From: Eleusine coracana subsp. coracana
Lineage: Eukaryota > Streptophyta > Magnoliopsida > Poales > Poaceae
Assembly: GCA_032690845.1 (NCBI GenBank)
Contig: CM064421.1
Span: 42,708,963-42,772,962, forward strand
DNA length: 64,000 bases
Direction of reading: 5' to 3'
Shown: positions 46,935-58,230 of the stretch, one piece after another
How the letters are laid out: each line of letters begins with the position of its first letter
Position numbering within the stretch: the stretch's first letter is position 1
Made by a program: the position numbers and the translations under genes
The notes under the pieces: model-generated
Seen by the model: only the letters and a program-made list of their open reading frames with translations
What the model was told of the DNA's origin: nothing
Database searches by the model: none

Positions 46935-48710
46935 ATGCACAGTCAACTTCAGAGGCAACTCTTACCGACAATGAAGCGTACTAGATCGCTTCAGCACACA
47001 AGTGGCAGCCACCACCTCACTCTTCCCCTGCTGCTCCTCGCCTGCTGCGTCGCACCGGCGGCGAGCGGCGGGATGTGGGAGCTCCTGCAGCGCAGCATCG
47101 GCGTGTCGGCAATGCACATGCAGCTCCTTCACAACGACCGCGTCGTCATCTTCGACCGCACCGACTTCGGGCGGTCCAACCTGTCCCTCCCCGAGGGGCG
47201 GTGCCGCCGCAACCCGCAGGACCGGGCGCTGCAGGTGGACTGCACGGCGCACTCGGCCGAATACGACGTCGCGCGCAACGCGTTCCGCCCGCTCTCCGTC
47301 TTCACCGACACGTGGTGCTCCTCGGGCACCGTCGCGCCCGACGGCACCCTCGTCCAGACCGGCGGCTGGAACGACGGCTACCGCAACGTGCGCGCCATGC
47401 CCGCCTGCGACGATGAAGATGAAGACGACGAGTGCGACTGGAAGGAGACGCAGGACGCGCTGGCGGCCAACCGGTGGTACGCCACGAACCAGATCCTCCC
47501 CGACGGCCGCGCGTTCATCATCGGCGGGCGCAGGCAGTTCAGCTACGAGTTCTACCCGAAGCAGGCAGCAGGAGGCTCTACTACCTCCGTGATGCAGATG
47601 CCGTTCTTGGTGCAGACCAGGGACCCCGAGGAGAACAACCTGTACCCGTTCGTGCACCTCAGCATCGATGGCAACCTCTTCATCTTCGCCAACAACCGCG
47701 CCGTCCTCCTAAACTACAAGACCAACCGCATCGTCCGAACCTACCCGGTACTCTCCGGCGGCGACCCGAGGAACTACCCGAGCTCGGGCTCCTCCGTTCT
47801 CCTCCCGCTCAAACCCAACCCGACCCACGCCGAGGTGCTCGTCTGCGGCGGCGCGCCAGCCGGGTCGTACAACTCCGCGAGGAACAACGGCACGTTCGTC
47901 CCGGCCCTGACCACCTGCGGCCGGATCACGATCACGGACCCGGCCGCCGCGTGGGCCGTCGAGACGATGCCGTCGCCGCGCGTGATGGGGGACATGATCC
48001 TGCTGCCCAACGGCGCGGAGGTGGCCATCGTCAACGGCGCCGTCGACGGGACGGCCGGGTGGGAGTACGCCAGGACGCCCAACTACGCGCCGGTTATTTA
48101 CCGGCCGGACCACGCCCCGGGCGACCGGTTCGAGGAGCAGAGCGCGGCGGGGACCGAGCGGATGTACCACTCGTCGGCCGTGCTCCTCCGCGACGGGCGG
48201 GTGCTCGTGGGAGGGAGCAACCCGCACGTGTGCTACAACTTCAGCGGCGTGCGGTTCCCCACCCAGCTCGGCCTCGAGGCGTTCTTGCCCGAGTACCTCG
48301 ACCCGTCCAACGACGCACAAAAGCCCCGGATCATCGACCCCTCGCCCGCCGGCGCATCAACGTCAGTGACCTACGGGTCACAAATGACGCTGCAGTTCAC
48401 GGTCCCGGCGGCGGCGGCGGCGGCGAGGCGAGGACGACGCCGCGGTGGAGGTGGCGGTGGCGGTTCCGGCCTCGGCGTCGTGGCTGTCACGATGGTCGCC
48501 CCGTCGTTCACGACGCACTCGTTCGCGATGAACCAGCGGCTGCTGTTTCTCGAGGTGACGAGGACGGCGCCGGTGCCCGACCGCGCGGGGATCTACACCT
48601 CGTCCGTGACGATGCCGGCGACGGCCGTCCTGGCGCCGCCGGGCTACTACATGGTGTTCGTGGTGAACGGGCACGTCCCCAGCGAGGGCATCTGGGTCCA
48701 CATACAGTAG
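46935..48710 (+). CDS. Glyoxal oxidase (GLOX-type copper radical oxidase), secreted
   Basis: Intronless, 591 aa. Copper radical oxidases convert aldehydes to carboxylic acids and release hydrogen peroxide in the cell wall space. An N-terminal hydrophobic stretch (LTLPLLLLACCVAPAASG) is a signal peptide. The Met at residue 13 (46971) gives a more usual signal length and may be the real start. The glyoxal-oxidase N-terminal beta-propeller is followed by the C-terminal DUF1929 fold. Expected active-site residues are present: Cys128 (TDTWCSSG) and Tyr182 (RWYATNQ) for the thioether radical cofactor, Tyr411 and His412 (MYHSS), and His528 (TTHS) for copper. An Ala/Arg/Gly-rich insert (about residues 490-515) interrupts the start of the C-terminal domain; it comes from GC-rich triplet repeats. 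Confidence 0.93.
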   Translation: MHSQLQRQLLPTMKRTRSLQHTSGSHHLTLPLLLLACCVAPAASGGMWELLQRSIGVSAMHMQLLHNDRVVIFDRTDFGRSNLSLPEGRCRRNPQDRALQVDCTAHSAEYDVARNAFRPLSVFTDTWCSSGTVAPDGTLVQTGGWNDGYRNVRAMPACDDEDEDDECDWKETQDALAANRWYATNQILPDGRAFIIGGRRQFSYEFYPKQAAGGSTTSVMQMPFLVQTRDPEENNLYPFVHLSIDGNLFIFANNRAVLLNYKTNRIVRTYPVLSGGDPRNYPSSGSSVLLPLKPNPTHAEVLVCGGAPAGSYNSARNNGTFVPALTTCGRITITDPAAAWAVETMPSPRVMGDMILLPNGAEVAIVNGAVDGTAGWEYARTPNYAPVIYRPDHAPGDRFEEQSAAGTERMYHSSAVLLRDGRVLVGGSNPHVCYNFSGVRFPTQLGLEAFLPEYLDPSNDAQKPRIIDPSPAGASTSVTYGSQMTLQFTVPAAAAAARRGRRRGGGGGGGSGLGVVAVTMVAPSFTTHSFAMNQRLLFLEVTRTAPVPDRAGIYTSSVTMPATAVLAPPGYYMVFVVNGHVPSEGIWVHIQ

Positions 48711-49527
48711 TAGTCACTTCGACCTGGGGGATACTGGCGTGCGTGGGGTATACTAGTAGACACTATAGAAAGATTAATTGTTAAATTTCATTGTTTTATT
48801 CTACTACCATTCGTACTAAATTACAGGTGATTCGGTAACCATCCTCATTTGCAACAAGTTGTAAAGAAAGAGGTAGCTTGGCGTTGCAGTAACTGACTCA
48901 CTGCGCTTCTGTCCTTCGCATCATGACATGAGACGAGAGTCGAAAGAGAGACAGACGAGAGAATGTCTGTAAAGCTGGGGCCAGAATGGTTCACGTGATC
49001 GGGCACACGTGACGCGGGTTTAGCCGCATCTGCTCTTGGCTGCGGTCCGGCGTACTAGGCGCCATGTTTCGTTTTCAGCCGTATATTGGGTCAGCACCAT
49101 CAACATCTGCTCCTTGAAGTGGGCAAGTGGCTAAGCAGGCGAGCGCAGATACGCGAGCAGGCGATCTCTGCGTGCGTGTGCGCCGGCCATCCGGTGGGTT
49201 CGGGCGGGCGCGCAGCGCGTGTGCTTGTGGCTGACGGGGACGTGAACGGAATAGCGGTCGTCACGGTCGGTGGTTGGATCTGCTTGCTCAAGAAGCTGCC
49301 GTAGTCCGCAGCGCGCCTGCCACATTGGGACGCAGGATATACGCATCGCCTGTGCAATAGCTCCTCAGCCCTCACCTACTTCTACTACGCCGTATCACGG
49401 TATCATCATCACACGCTTCCATTTTCAGACGCTGTTCCATACGAACCCGAACCAAGCGTGTATTTCCCTTTGATCCAGCTTTGCGTAGGTTCAAACAACC
49501 GGGGGAATGTATATGATGTCAGAATAT
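48711..49527. other. Glyoxal oxidase 3' flank and intergenic
   Basis: No further gene seen. Confidence 0.5.
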
Positions 49528-50344
49528 TAAGGATCCCTTTAGAATGAAGGAAAAAACAAAGGAAATTTGGAGGATAGGAATTGTAAAAGAATTTGGCTCA
49601 CAGGAAAAATAAAGAAAACTTTCCATAGGAATGGATTCCTATGCTTGATTTTAGAGCAAACAAAGCAAGAGGTTAGACCTCTTTTTTCTTTCCTTTGTTC
49701 TCCAAGAGCAAGCTATACATTCCTGTATTTTTCCTGCGTTGTATTCAAAGGCTTCATAGAAAATTTTCCTACGTTTTCAATTCCTGTAGGGTTGTAATTG
49801 ACAACGAACTCTAAGGTTTTCTTTGAAACACAGGATATGAAAAACACAGGAATAGAAAAAAACATACGAATAGGATAGGAATATACATGTAAAACAGATG
49901 ATTGTAAAACGTAGGAATTACGCAAAACAAATCGTTTGGATAGACCATAGAAAAAAATATAGGAATTTTGTTAGATTGAGAAGCATAGCAAAATTAATTA
50001 GAGCTATAAAAACATCATTATGAGCTTAATTGAGTAGAGCTAACGTTGGTAGGCAAGCTAATGAAGAGACACTGCCTCGATCCTACGCGAGCTGATAGAA
50101 AAATGAGATCTCGAGTGGATGCTTTTTTCCCTGTGAATTACGTCCAAAATCAATCTCAAAGGAAAATTTTCTTCACTTTTTCTGTGAGCCAATCCTGCGA
50201 AACAAAGGAGGCTACAGTGCTAAAATCCATAGGAATCTGAATCCTATGTTTTCTCGATGTTTTTCCTTCAATCCAATGAAGATATAATCCTACATTTTTC
50301 TTTTTCCTACGTTTCTACAATCCTGCATTTCAAAAGGGCCCTAA
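49528..50344. mobile_element. PIF/Harbinger Tourist-like element, TAA target duplication
   Basis: The element 49531-50341 (811 bp) starts GGATCCCTTTAGAATG. Its right end, read inverted, is GGGCCCTTTTGAAATG. TAA flanks it at 49528-49530 and 50342-50344. Subterminal regions are inverted (GGCTCACAGG.. versus ..TGTGAGCC). No transposase is encoded. Confidence 0.72.
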
Positions 50345-51256
50345 TTGGCGCATATGCCCCAGCCTGGAGCAATTATATGGACTTCATTCCTTGAAAGATT
50401 CACGTAGTGTGGTCCTGCAATACCGACCACTGAAGAAACGGACAGTGTGTAAACTGTTTTGCATGAATACAGTGTAAAATGGACAGTTGATCACGGACTA
50501 ATTTCTGCCTCTGGTCTTTTTTTCTCTTTACTAACAACTTTTTGTAGTGTCTATGTACGCACGACATTCCTTTATTCTGAAGATACTGTGCGGCCTGGCG
50601 TACTGGTAGCTGAGTTGAATAATGAACCGGTGTGCTTGTAGTTAGGATTGTCTTGTTCAGAATCCTAGCGTTTTGGCTGCGAGCATATACTGCAAATACG
50701 TACGACGTCAGTGAAGGTCCTTGCTGCAAACTTGCTTCTCTTTGCTAGCAACATTTAACCGGTCATTCTGATCGTTCGCCTTCAGCAGAAACACTCCCAG
50801 ACTTTCGGTTGACAGCTGCTCACTGCTAATTGCAGGCTATTATTGTTCCTTGCGTCCAGGCATTGGACTGAACATCGATCCAGCTGAGAGCTGAGGGTCT
50901 GTTAGTTTGGTGGTTGGAGTAGGTGCCATGAAGTGTTGTTAGATCTCTTCCAGTCCCTCGCTCACGCTAAAGGGAGGGATAATCAGTGATAGAGCTGTCG
51001 TTCCATGTGTGCTTCTTTGCATGCACTGTAAGCATCGGTGTCCTTTCCGTGTGGCGCAGCACGTGGTGGATGCCGAATGAACTGTTAGGACTCAGGAACA
51101 GTTAGATTTTCTGTTTTTTTTTTACCTCCACTCCTCTAGTGCCGATTGATCTATTGTCCATTTTGAAAATTCAAGCCCATAGAAATTGCAGCCCATATTA
51201 AGGCCCAATATGTGTAGTCAATAAATGGGCTAAGACAAAATTGAGGATTTGCCCTC
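50345..51256. other. Intergenic, no gene seen
   Basis: Short frames only; nothing recognisable. Confidence 0.5.
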
Positions 51257-51840
51257 CTTACCAATACCCATTAGCCAATTCTTCCCCTTCCCATATTTCT
51301 TAACAAATTATCTTGTCCTCACAAAAAAATTATATTTTGTTCAAATCACTTACTTTATGTACCACATCAGCATATTTTTTATTTTCTGACGTGGCAGGTC
51401 ATATAAAAAGTCGTTTTTACCCCTGAGGGAAATTATCCAAATTCAAATTAAAAAATTCGAAATTAAATTCAAACACACAATTTGAATTCAAATTCAAAAA
51501 TACGAAATTCGAATTTGAAAATTGATGTAGAAATTGAAATTTGAATTTTTTTTATTTCGAAATTCGAAATTGAATTTTGATTTCGAATTTGAAATTTGAT
51601 TTCAGATTTCGAATTTGAATTTTTGAATTCGAATTTGAAATTTGATTTCGAATTTCTAGGGTAAAAATGACTTTTCACATGACCATGCCACGTCATAAAA
51701 TAAAAAATATGCTGATGTGGCACATAAAGTAAGTGATTTGAGTAAAATATAAAGTTTTTATGGGAATCTAGGATAATTTATTAAAAAATATGAGAAGAGA
51801 AAGAATTGACTAATGGCTATTGATAAGACTGTCCGTACTC
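51257..51840. mobile_element. Fold-back (palindromic) element with AT-rich repetitive core
   Basis: Two arms of about 165-180 bp are inverted copies. The left arm (about 51257-51425) includes CCATTAGCCAATTCTT, AAATCACTTACTTTATGT and GCATATTTTTTATTTT. The right arm (about 51655-51840) carries their inverses. The core consists of overlapping TTCGAATTTGAA-type palindromic words. No clear target duplication was found, so exact ends and class (MULE-MITE or fold-back) are open. Confidence 0.7.
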
Positions 51841-52556
51841 GTGGTCCTCTAAATTTATCCTCTAAAAAAAATATTCTATCCTGATCAATAAGATTCTTTC
51901 CTCTATACTAATTTTTACTATAACCGTAATACTCTATCTCATCCTCTATATCAACTATCACATATTATTATATTCAATAATCTCCAACTACTTCAAAATT
52001 CAATGCAGTAAAAAAATTAAAGCAGCAGCAAATACAGTGTCAAAGCAGGTGGGTCCCACACCATTTCTGCCTTTACCGTGAAACGGTAACTACGCTGTAT
52101 ATAGCGTTCTAGAAGTGGTACTAGAGACAGACGTCACTGCAGCTAGTTTTCCGCTAAAGCAATCCTACAGAAAGTTATGGCGCACAACGGTGCAGACAAT
52201 CTAAAGAGAGCAAATCCTCAATTGTCCCATGGGCTAAACCCCAGCCAATCACGTATAGGGACCATGTAACGGCATATCGTAGTCGTAGACTCGTACTCAA
52301 GGTCAACAAATGGGTCAAACTCCAGTGGCCCAGACAATCACGTGCCGCTGACACGTCTCGACCACGGCGAAAAGTTCTACTAAAAAAAAAAACACGGCTA
52401 AAAGTTGTGAACCAGCGCCGCCGGCCGCCGGCCGCCCGCTCTTGACTTCGACGACCCCGCTCTCACCAAGGAAAGGTACTTTGTTCGGCATGGCCGCACG
52501 GCAAGTTCCCATGCTCCCTCAACCCACTCACTGTACAACAGGGCTAGGAGTCTCCG
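51841..52556. other. Upstream region of the HRD3-like gene relic
   Basis: AT-rich at first, then GC-rich close to the coding start. It contains no other gene. Confidence 0.45.
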
Positions 52557-55036
52557 ATGGCTCGAGTCTTCCACCGCCGCCTCCTCATCGACGCCGTTGC
52601 CGTCGCCGTCGTGGCCTCACTTCTCCGCCCGGCTGTGGCGGACTCATCAGCGGCGCACCCCTCCGCGCCCTCCACCGACTCTACTGGAACGGACCCTGTA
52701 GTGGATACCGACGACTGGGATGACTTCGCCGATGATTTCCCCACTGCCGACCTGCTCCTCTCCCCTTCCTCCTGGGTCCCTCTCCTCGATCCCACCAGCC
52801 CCTCTGCGTCGGACGATGGCCTGGTCTCCACGGACGACACTCTCTTTGTGAAAGGCGCGCGCGCGATGCTCTCTGCGGCTTCAGCGGGGAACTACCTGGC
52901 GTTCTCCATGGCCGCCAATCAGATCGAAGCCGCGGCCGAGGAGGGACACCCGGGCGCTCTGTCTGTGCTCGCGTTCTTCTCCGGCGCCGGTATGACGCGC
53001 CCGGCATCCCGGTCCCGGGCTTGGCTGCTGCACAAGCTGGCGGCCGACGCGGGAGATCTCCAGTCCAAGATGGCTCTCGCATACTCCTACTTCCGCCAGG
53101 AGGTGAGATGATCAGATAGCTACCTTACTCATACAATGTACGTTTGCTAGAGGGTTCCGCGTTTGAGTAATTTGAGCGTAGCTAGTTTATTTTTCTAATT
53201 CAAATTGATTCAGGCATATATAGTTTGTTAGCAATCTGCCCGGTTTATGAATTTTGCATTGTTTCCGCGCTTGCAATGCTGACATAGGATATGTTAAGTT
53301 TCTAACAGAGCTAATTGTTCTACTGAGAATATACTTATTAGTGTTTAAACTGGCATAATTGGTGAATTTTCAGATGTACGAGCAAGCTGTTACACTATAT
53401 GCTGAATCAGCAAAGGCTGCAGTTAGTGCCTTGATATCAAAGATGCCACCGATCAAAATTATTGAACGATTTAAGATCCACAGTGGGACTGAAGAAAACA
53501 AAGAGGCCTTGATGAAGTCTAGGGGTGAAGATGATGATGATTTTCAAATCACATAATACCAGGCACAGCGGGGCAATGCTTCTGCCATGTACAAACTAGG
53601 GCTTATTTATTGCTATGGGCTTCGAGGACTCCGACAGGATTATGGAAAATCATTTCGTTGGTTCTTAAAGGCTGTTGAGAATGACGATACACGACCAATG
53701 GAATTTCTGGGTGAGATATATGCTAGAGGTGCTGGGGTGGAAAGGAACTATACTGAAGCATATAAGTGGGTTGACACTTGCAGCAAAGCAGCAACATTAC
53801 TCGGCTTATAATGGATTGGGTGGAGAAGAAAAACTTGACTAAAGTAAGTATCTGGTATATTAACGTGATGAGACAATATGTGCATTTCAAGCTGTAGTAG
53901 TTGCTGGACATCAAGCTTAGAATTCTTTGGATATTTGGCTGCAATTCAGTTTAACCTCTTCTATCCTTGTCTTATCAGTTATGGAATGTTTTTGCAGCTT
54001 CATTTATCAATCGATTATTTTTTCTAACGCTGCTGCTATTTATAACTGTTGTTAGAAAGGTACTTAATGAGTGGTAATAGTAAAGTAATCTTATCCTTGT
54101 TTCTCAAATTCAAACTTGATTTGTTGCCATGTACTGTATGTGACATCCAGCATTAATGGGTATATGGCTAATCCTAGTAGCTACTTCTGTTATAAGTTTA
54201 CACAGGAACATTTATTAGTAAGACAAATGTCATTCCCAAGATACCATTGCTATCTTGATACTATATTTCCCTGTATTTAGGGATCATATTGATGTGGTGT
54301 TTCGGAGTCTCAAATACCCCGTTTTAGGTCTCCACTGAAATGCATCTAGTAAGAAACATTCTGTCATGCACTATGTGCATTTCACCAAATGCTATGGGAG
54401 CCTGAAAGGTGAATTTATTTAGTATATGTTAATACTATAAATTACACTGGTGGTTAAATTAGCATCTGATAACAAAGGAGATACACCATCCATGTTTGTT
54501 TTCACAAAAGCAGCAGGGGAAAACCATACTAATGATATGCTGTGTTAAGATTAAAATGTTTTTTTTTTGCTAGTCTGACCCTCATAAGAAATTATGCCAT
54601 TCAATCAAAGCCTTTGAGTTGACTAAACCCTGAATCGCATATCAATCTGACACCGTTTGATTCTAAGTCAACATTAAAACAGAAGTTGCATGAGACTTGC
54701 GATCAACCAGATTACTAGGTAGCTAAGTTTCCCACCCTGTTTATGGCATTCCTGCAAACAAATCTTAAAACCACATAATACTCCAGGAAACAGAGGTTTA
54801 CATATTTTCTGTTGCTGCAGGCGAGAGAATTTTTTGAACTTGCTGCTGAGAATAAGGAATCTGGGGGACATTATTACCTTGGTCTGTTGTATCTCAAGGG
54901 TATTGGTGTAAAGAAGGATGATATAAGAGCATGCAATTTCTTTCTTGATGCAGTTAATTCTGGGCAAACAAATGCTATTTATCAAGTTGCAAAGCTGTTC
55001 CAAAAAGGCATTTGCGTCAAGAGGAATCTCCATACG
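52557..55036 (+). pseudogene. HRD3: HRD3/SEL1L-like ER-associated degradation factor, 5' part, disrupted
   Basis: Exon 1 (52557-53102) encodes a signal peptide, an acidic segment (DDWDDFADDF) and the first SEL1 repeats, followed by exon 2 (53374-53843) and exon 3 (54821-55036). Intact HRD3 is an ER membrane protein that presents misfolded clients to the HRD1 ubiquitin ligase. The protein follows plant HRD3A closely (SKMALAYSYFRQE, YGLRGLRQDYGKS, FLGEIYARGAGVERNYTEA, YLGLLYLKGIGVKKDD). Lesions: an in-frame TAA at 53554-53556 where the family has Glu, one extra G at 53788 shifting the frame, and a deletion of about eight codons near 53818 that removes a SEL1 repeat turn. Exons after 55036 are missing from the window; the downstream space is occupied by transposons. 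It is almost certainly non-functional. Confidence 0.9.
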
Positions 55037-55799
55037 GTATGCTATTTTGACTGTATATTCCCAGACCCCACCTAGCGTGGGAGCTTACAGCACTGGGTCT
55101 GTCCTTTATGCAATAGTCCCTGCCAGCATTCTGTGATTACATTAGATCACCATCAGTATCCATACTACTCTGTCATTTTCTAAAAGTTTGTTGTTCCTCA
55201 AAGTCTATACTATACTGTGATAGAAATGCAGTTTGTGTATTCTAATGGCAAAGGCAAGCACTTGGAGTGTTCACTGTTTTGAGCTAAATTAATCTGTTCT
55301 GGTATTTTTATATATCTGTCTTGATTGATTCTTTATTCCTGAGGTTAGAAACATTTCATTCAATGTGTAGAGTTTCAAAGGTGTAGCGGTGGAGTTTATA
55401 CATATAAAACATAAAATGTGAAAAGTCCATAGGGAATATCGTACTCATATAGATAGGACACTGAAGTTAGTTAATCGATCTTAAAGTAGACACCTTATAT
55501 AAATAGATAGGTTGGTATTTCTATATTATAAGTATAATATATTGGAAAAACATGAAGACCTATGTCACTATTTTGTTCATAAAGATAATTATGAAGGCAA
55601 ACGACAATTGTGTTTATTGATCTTTTATTTCTCCATGAGTTTAAGTTCCTTCATTCAGATTATGGCTGTGAACTTCGACATATATTTGGAAGCACACTTA
55701 TACTTCGATAGTGATCAACGTGTTTGCTTTAGGAATTGCACAAGATTTTTATTTTCTCAGTTTTCACATCCTCATTGTTGAATAGGACATGTAAAACAG
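55037..55799. other. Intron or 3' flank of the HRD3 relic
   Basis: AT-rich, begins with a donor-like GTATGC. No further HRD3 exon could be recognised. Confidence 0.5.
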
Positions 55800-56555
55800 A
55801 AACGCCACCAAGGTTGGCATAACCGTTCGAACCGGTACAGCCGGTCGAACACGGTTCACCGGCTAACCGGTTAACCGGTATAACCGGCTGGTTAGCCGGA
55901 CAAAATTTGATTTTGGTCGGATTCGGTTGGGGACCGGTTAACCGGCCGGTTATACCGGTAAACCGGTCGGTTAGGCCGGTTAACCGGTCACAGGAGTCAC
56001 CAACTCGGTCGATGGATAAAAAATAAAAAATTGATCCGAAAAATAGGAAAAAATTAGACATGACATTCCTTAAATATTGAGCACATTATTAAGCACCAAT
56101 ACACAATACATTGAGTTCATACAACATAGCACAACTATATTATATTATACAAAATATCCACAAATAATTAAACAATGGTTTTCTACAAATATAGTTATTG
56201 GGTACATAGCATTCAAATAATTGCACTCACACCCATAGGCGCGAGTACCATGCGGACTAATACTATTCGGTTGACATGAGCGCAATGCTACGAGTAGCCA
56301 ACAATGTCGCCTTGTACTCATTCCAAGTTTATCCAGTCCACGCCGTAGTTGTTCGCCATTCATTGAGCAACAAGTTATAGAAATCAGGGTCCTGCCACTC
56401 ATAAAACCATTGTGGAGGAGGTTAGGTGTCCGACGGCGGAGCAATGTATTGGTCGTAACCATGGGCATAGGGAGAAGAGCTACCTGCGCTGATTGAGGAC
56501 TCACTTGTATAAGGAGAAGAGTGGATTCCTAGATGATGTTGCCTATCCCTTGTAG

Positions 56556-56575
56556 CCCCCCCCCCCCCCCCCCCC
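56556..56575. repeat. Homopolymer of 20 cytosines
   Basis: An uninterrupted C20 run lies inside the hAT relic. Its length may be uncertain because sequencers often misjudge such runs. Confidence 0.95.
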
Positions 56576-58132
56576 ACGCATGATCGTCCTCTGAGCACCA
56601 TGGTCCTGATCTTGGGTAACATGAGTGAAATCTTCCTCTCCTGCAAAACAAGTGATGAGTGAGTGAACCGTCCATCAATTAGTATGATACAACAATCATT
56701 GTTTTTGTTACTTGTGAAGTGGACACTTGTTGAAGGTGGAACAGAGGTACGACCACCACCAGGACTGTCCGAGTCACCAGCAGAAGAGGCTGAACTGCTA
56801 TCATTTGACTCTTGATAGGTCGGGCTCCCATTGTCACTCTCAGTAGAATTATCACTACGCACTGATTTTCCTTTAGTTGTCTTCTTCTGTTTCTTGCCTT
56901 TTTCCTTCCTCCTCATGCTTAACATTTTGCGCTTTTCTATATATGTGTCACCCACATGTTTATCCGCCCACTTAGCAAGAGAAGTAGTCCCAGTAATTCT
57001 TTGTAGCTCCACAGGAGTGTCATCTTCGATCACCATTCTTGACGGAATAGGGGTGTCACTCTCGGTGCTCTCCTTATCAAGTAATAGAACAGCATTGGAC
57101 CGACCGTGCTCCATCTAATCTTGTATCGGATTTGCTTGATTGTATAAAGAAAGTTCCATTAATCGGTCGAATGGATCATCTTCTGGTGGCTTGTATAATT
57201 CAGCTTGCCTCAAATGAATGCGTAGGTTATAGTTCACATACACCAATTTGTGGAGTTTCTTATATGACAACTTGTTGCGTACCTTTGTGTGGATCAAAGC
57301 AAATGTACTCCAATTGCGCTCACAACTGCTAGAGGAACAACAATGAGACACAAGACGTAGTGCAAGCTTTTGGAGAGTTGGGGTGTCACTTTCAAATATA
57401 GCCCACCATTGAGCTGCAACAAATAAAAGAATATAACATAAGTGTCAATGTTTCACATAAAATGTAGATGATGTAAGAAATGGATAATGACTTACAAGGT
57501 GAAGTATTATTATCACAAGCCATCTTACGAGCCAAGTCTGAAGCAGAAGCGCCCTCTTTTCTTCTATAAGCCTCAGCTTCATGCAGCGCCAAAACACATG
57601 TGTCAGTATCTGCCATAAACTGAAATGCCTATCGAAGGTCATTTATAACATTATTTGATGTGCCATATACATAGTGATATTTGGGATGTAAAGCAGCAAC
57701 TGCATTGACATAAGTCATGCTTACAATATCACCAATCCTAGGATTGATCACTGTCATAAATCGTTCAAGTTCTCGGGGGTTGTCCTTAAATAAACTTTCA
57801 TATTCATTCCTCACTATATGGAATCTTAGTAGGACTTCACTTAAATTTGGCTTCTTGTTCTCATCAGCAGATTGAAGGAATGCATATAAAGGTTCCACAG
57901 ACTTGACCACCAACCTCATGTTATCCCACCATGACAAGCTAGAAAGGCATGAATGAGTATATCTTCCCTCACTCATATCGCCAAAACGACTTTTTAAAAA
58001 TGTGCTTGAAGCCACCTATGTCATAAATTTATCTTTGCGTTGGAGCATGCTCTTCAAAAACATATAATTGGTGCCAAATCGAGTAGCATTCCATCTTACC
58101 AATTCCCTTCCAATGGCGGTTCTCATCATGGC

Positions 58133-58230
58133 ATGCAACTTATTATGGTTGTAGAACCATCGAGTTTATGCAACTTATTATGGTTGTGGAACCATCGAGT
58201 TTGTGCAACTTATTATGGTTGTAGAATCAT
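58133..58230. repeat. Tandem repeat, 35-bp unit, nearly three copies
   Basis: Units start at 58133, 58168 and 58203 with TGCAACTTATTATGGTTGT. They differ by single bases, and the third is partial. The repeat lies in the degraded hAT coding region. Confidence 0.9.

Noticed and set aside
47432..48784. 450-aa plus-strand open frame
   Set aside because: Out-of-frame shadow of the glyoxal oxidase gene with low-complexity composition.
51469..51723. Asn/Lys/Phe-rich minus-strand frame
   Set aside because: Produced by the TTCGAATTTGAA repeats of the fold-back core; not a protein gene.
58133..58230. Regular 35-bp repeats considered as a CRISPR-like array
   Set aside because: Units are directly adjacent without spacers, fewer than three copies, and lie in plant nuclear transposon sequence.
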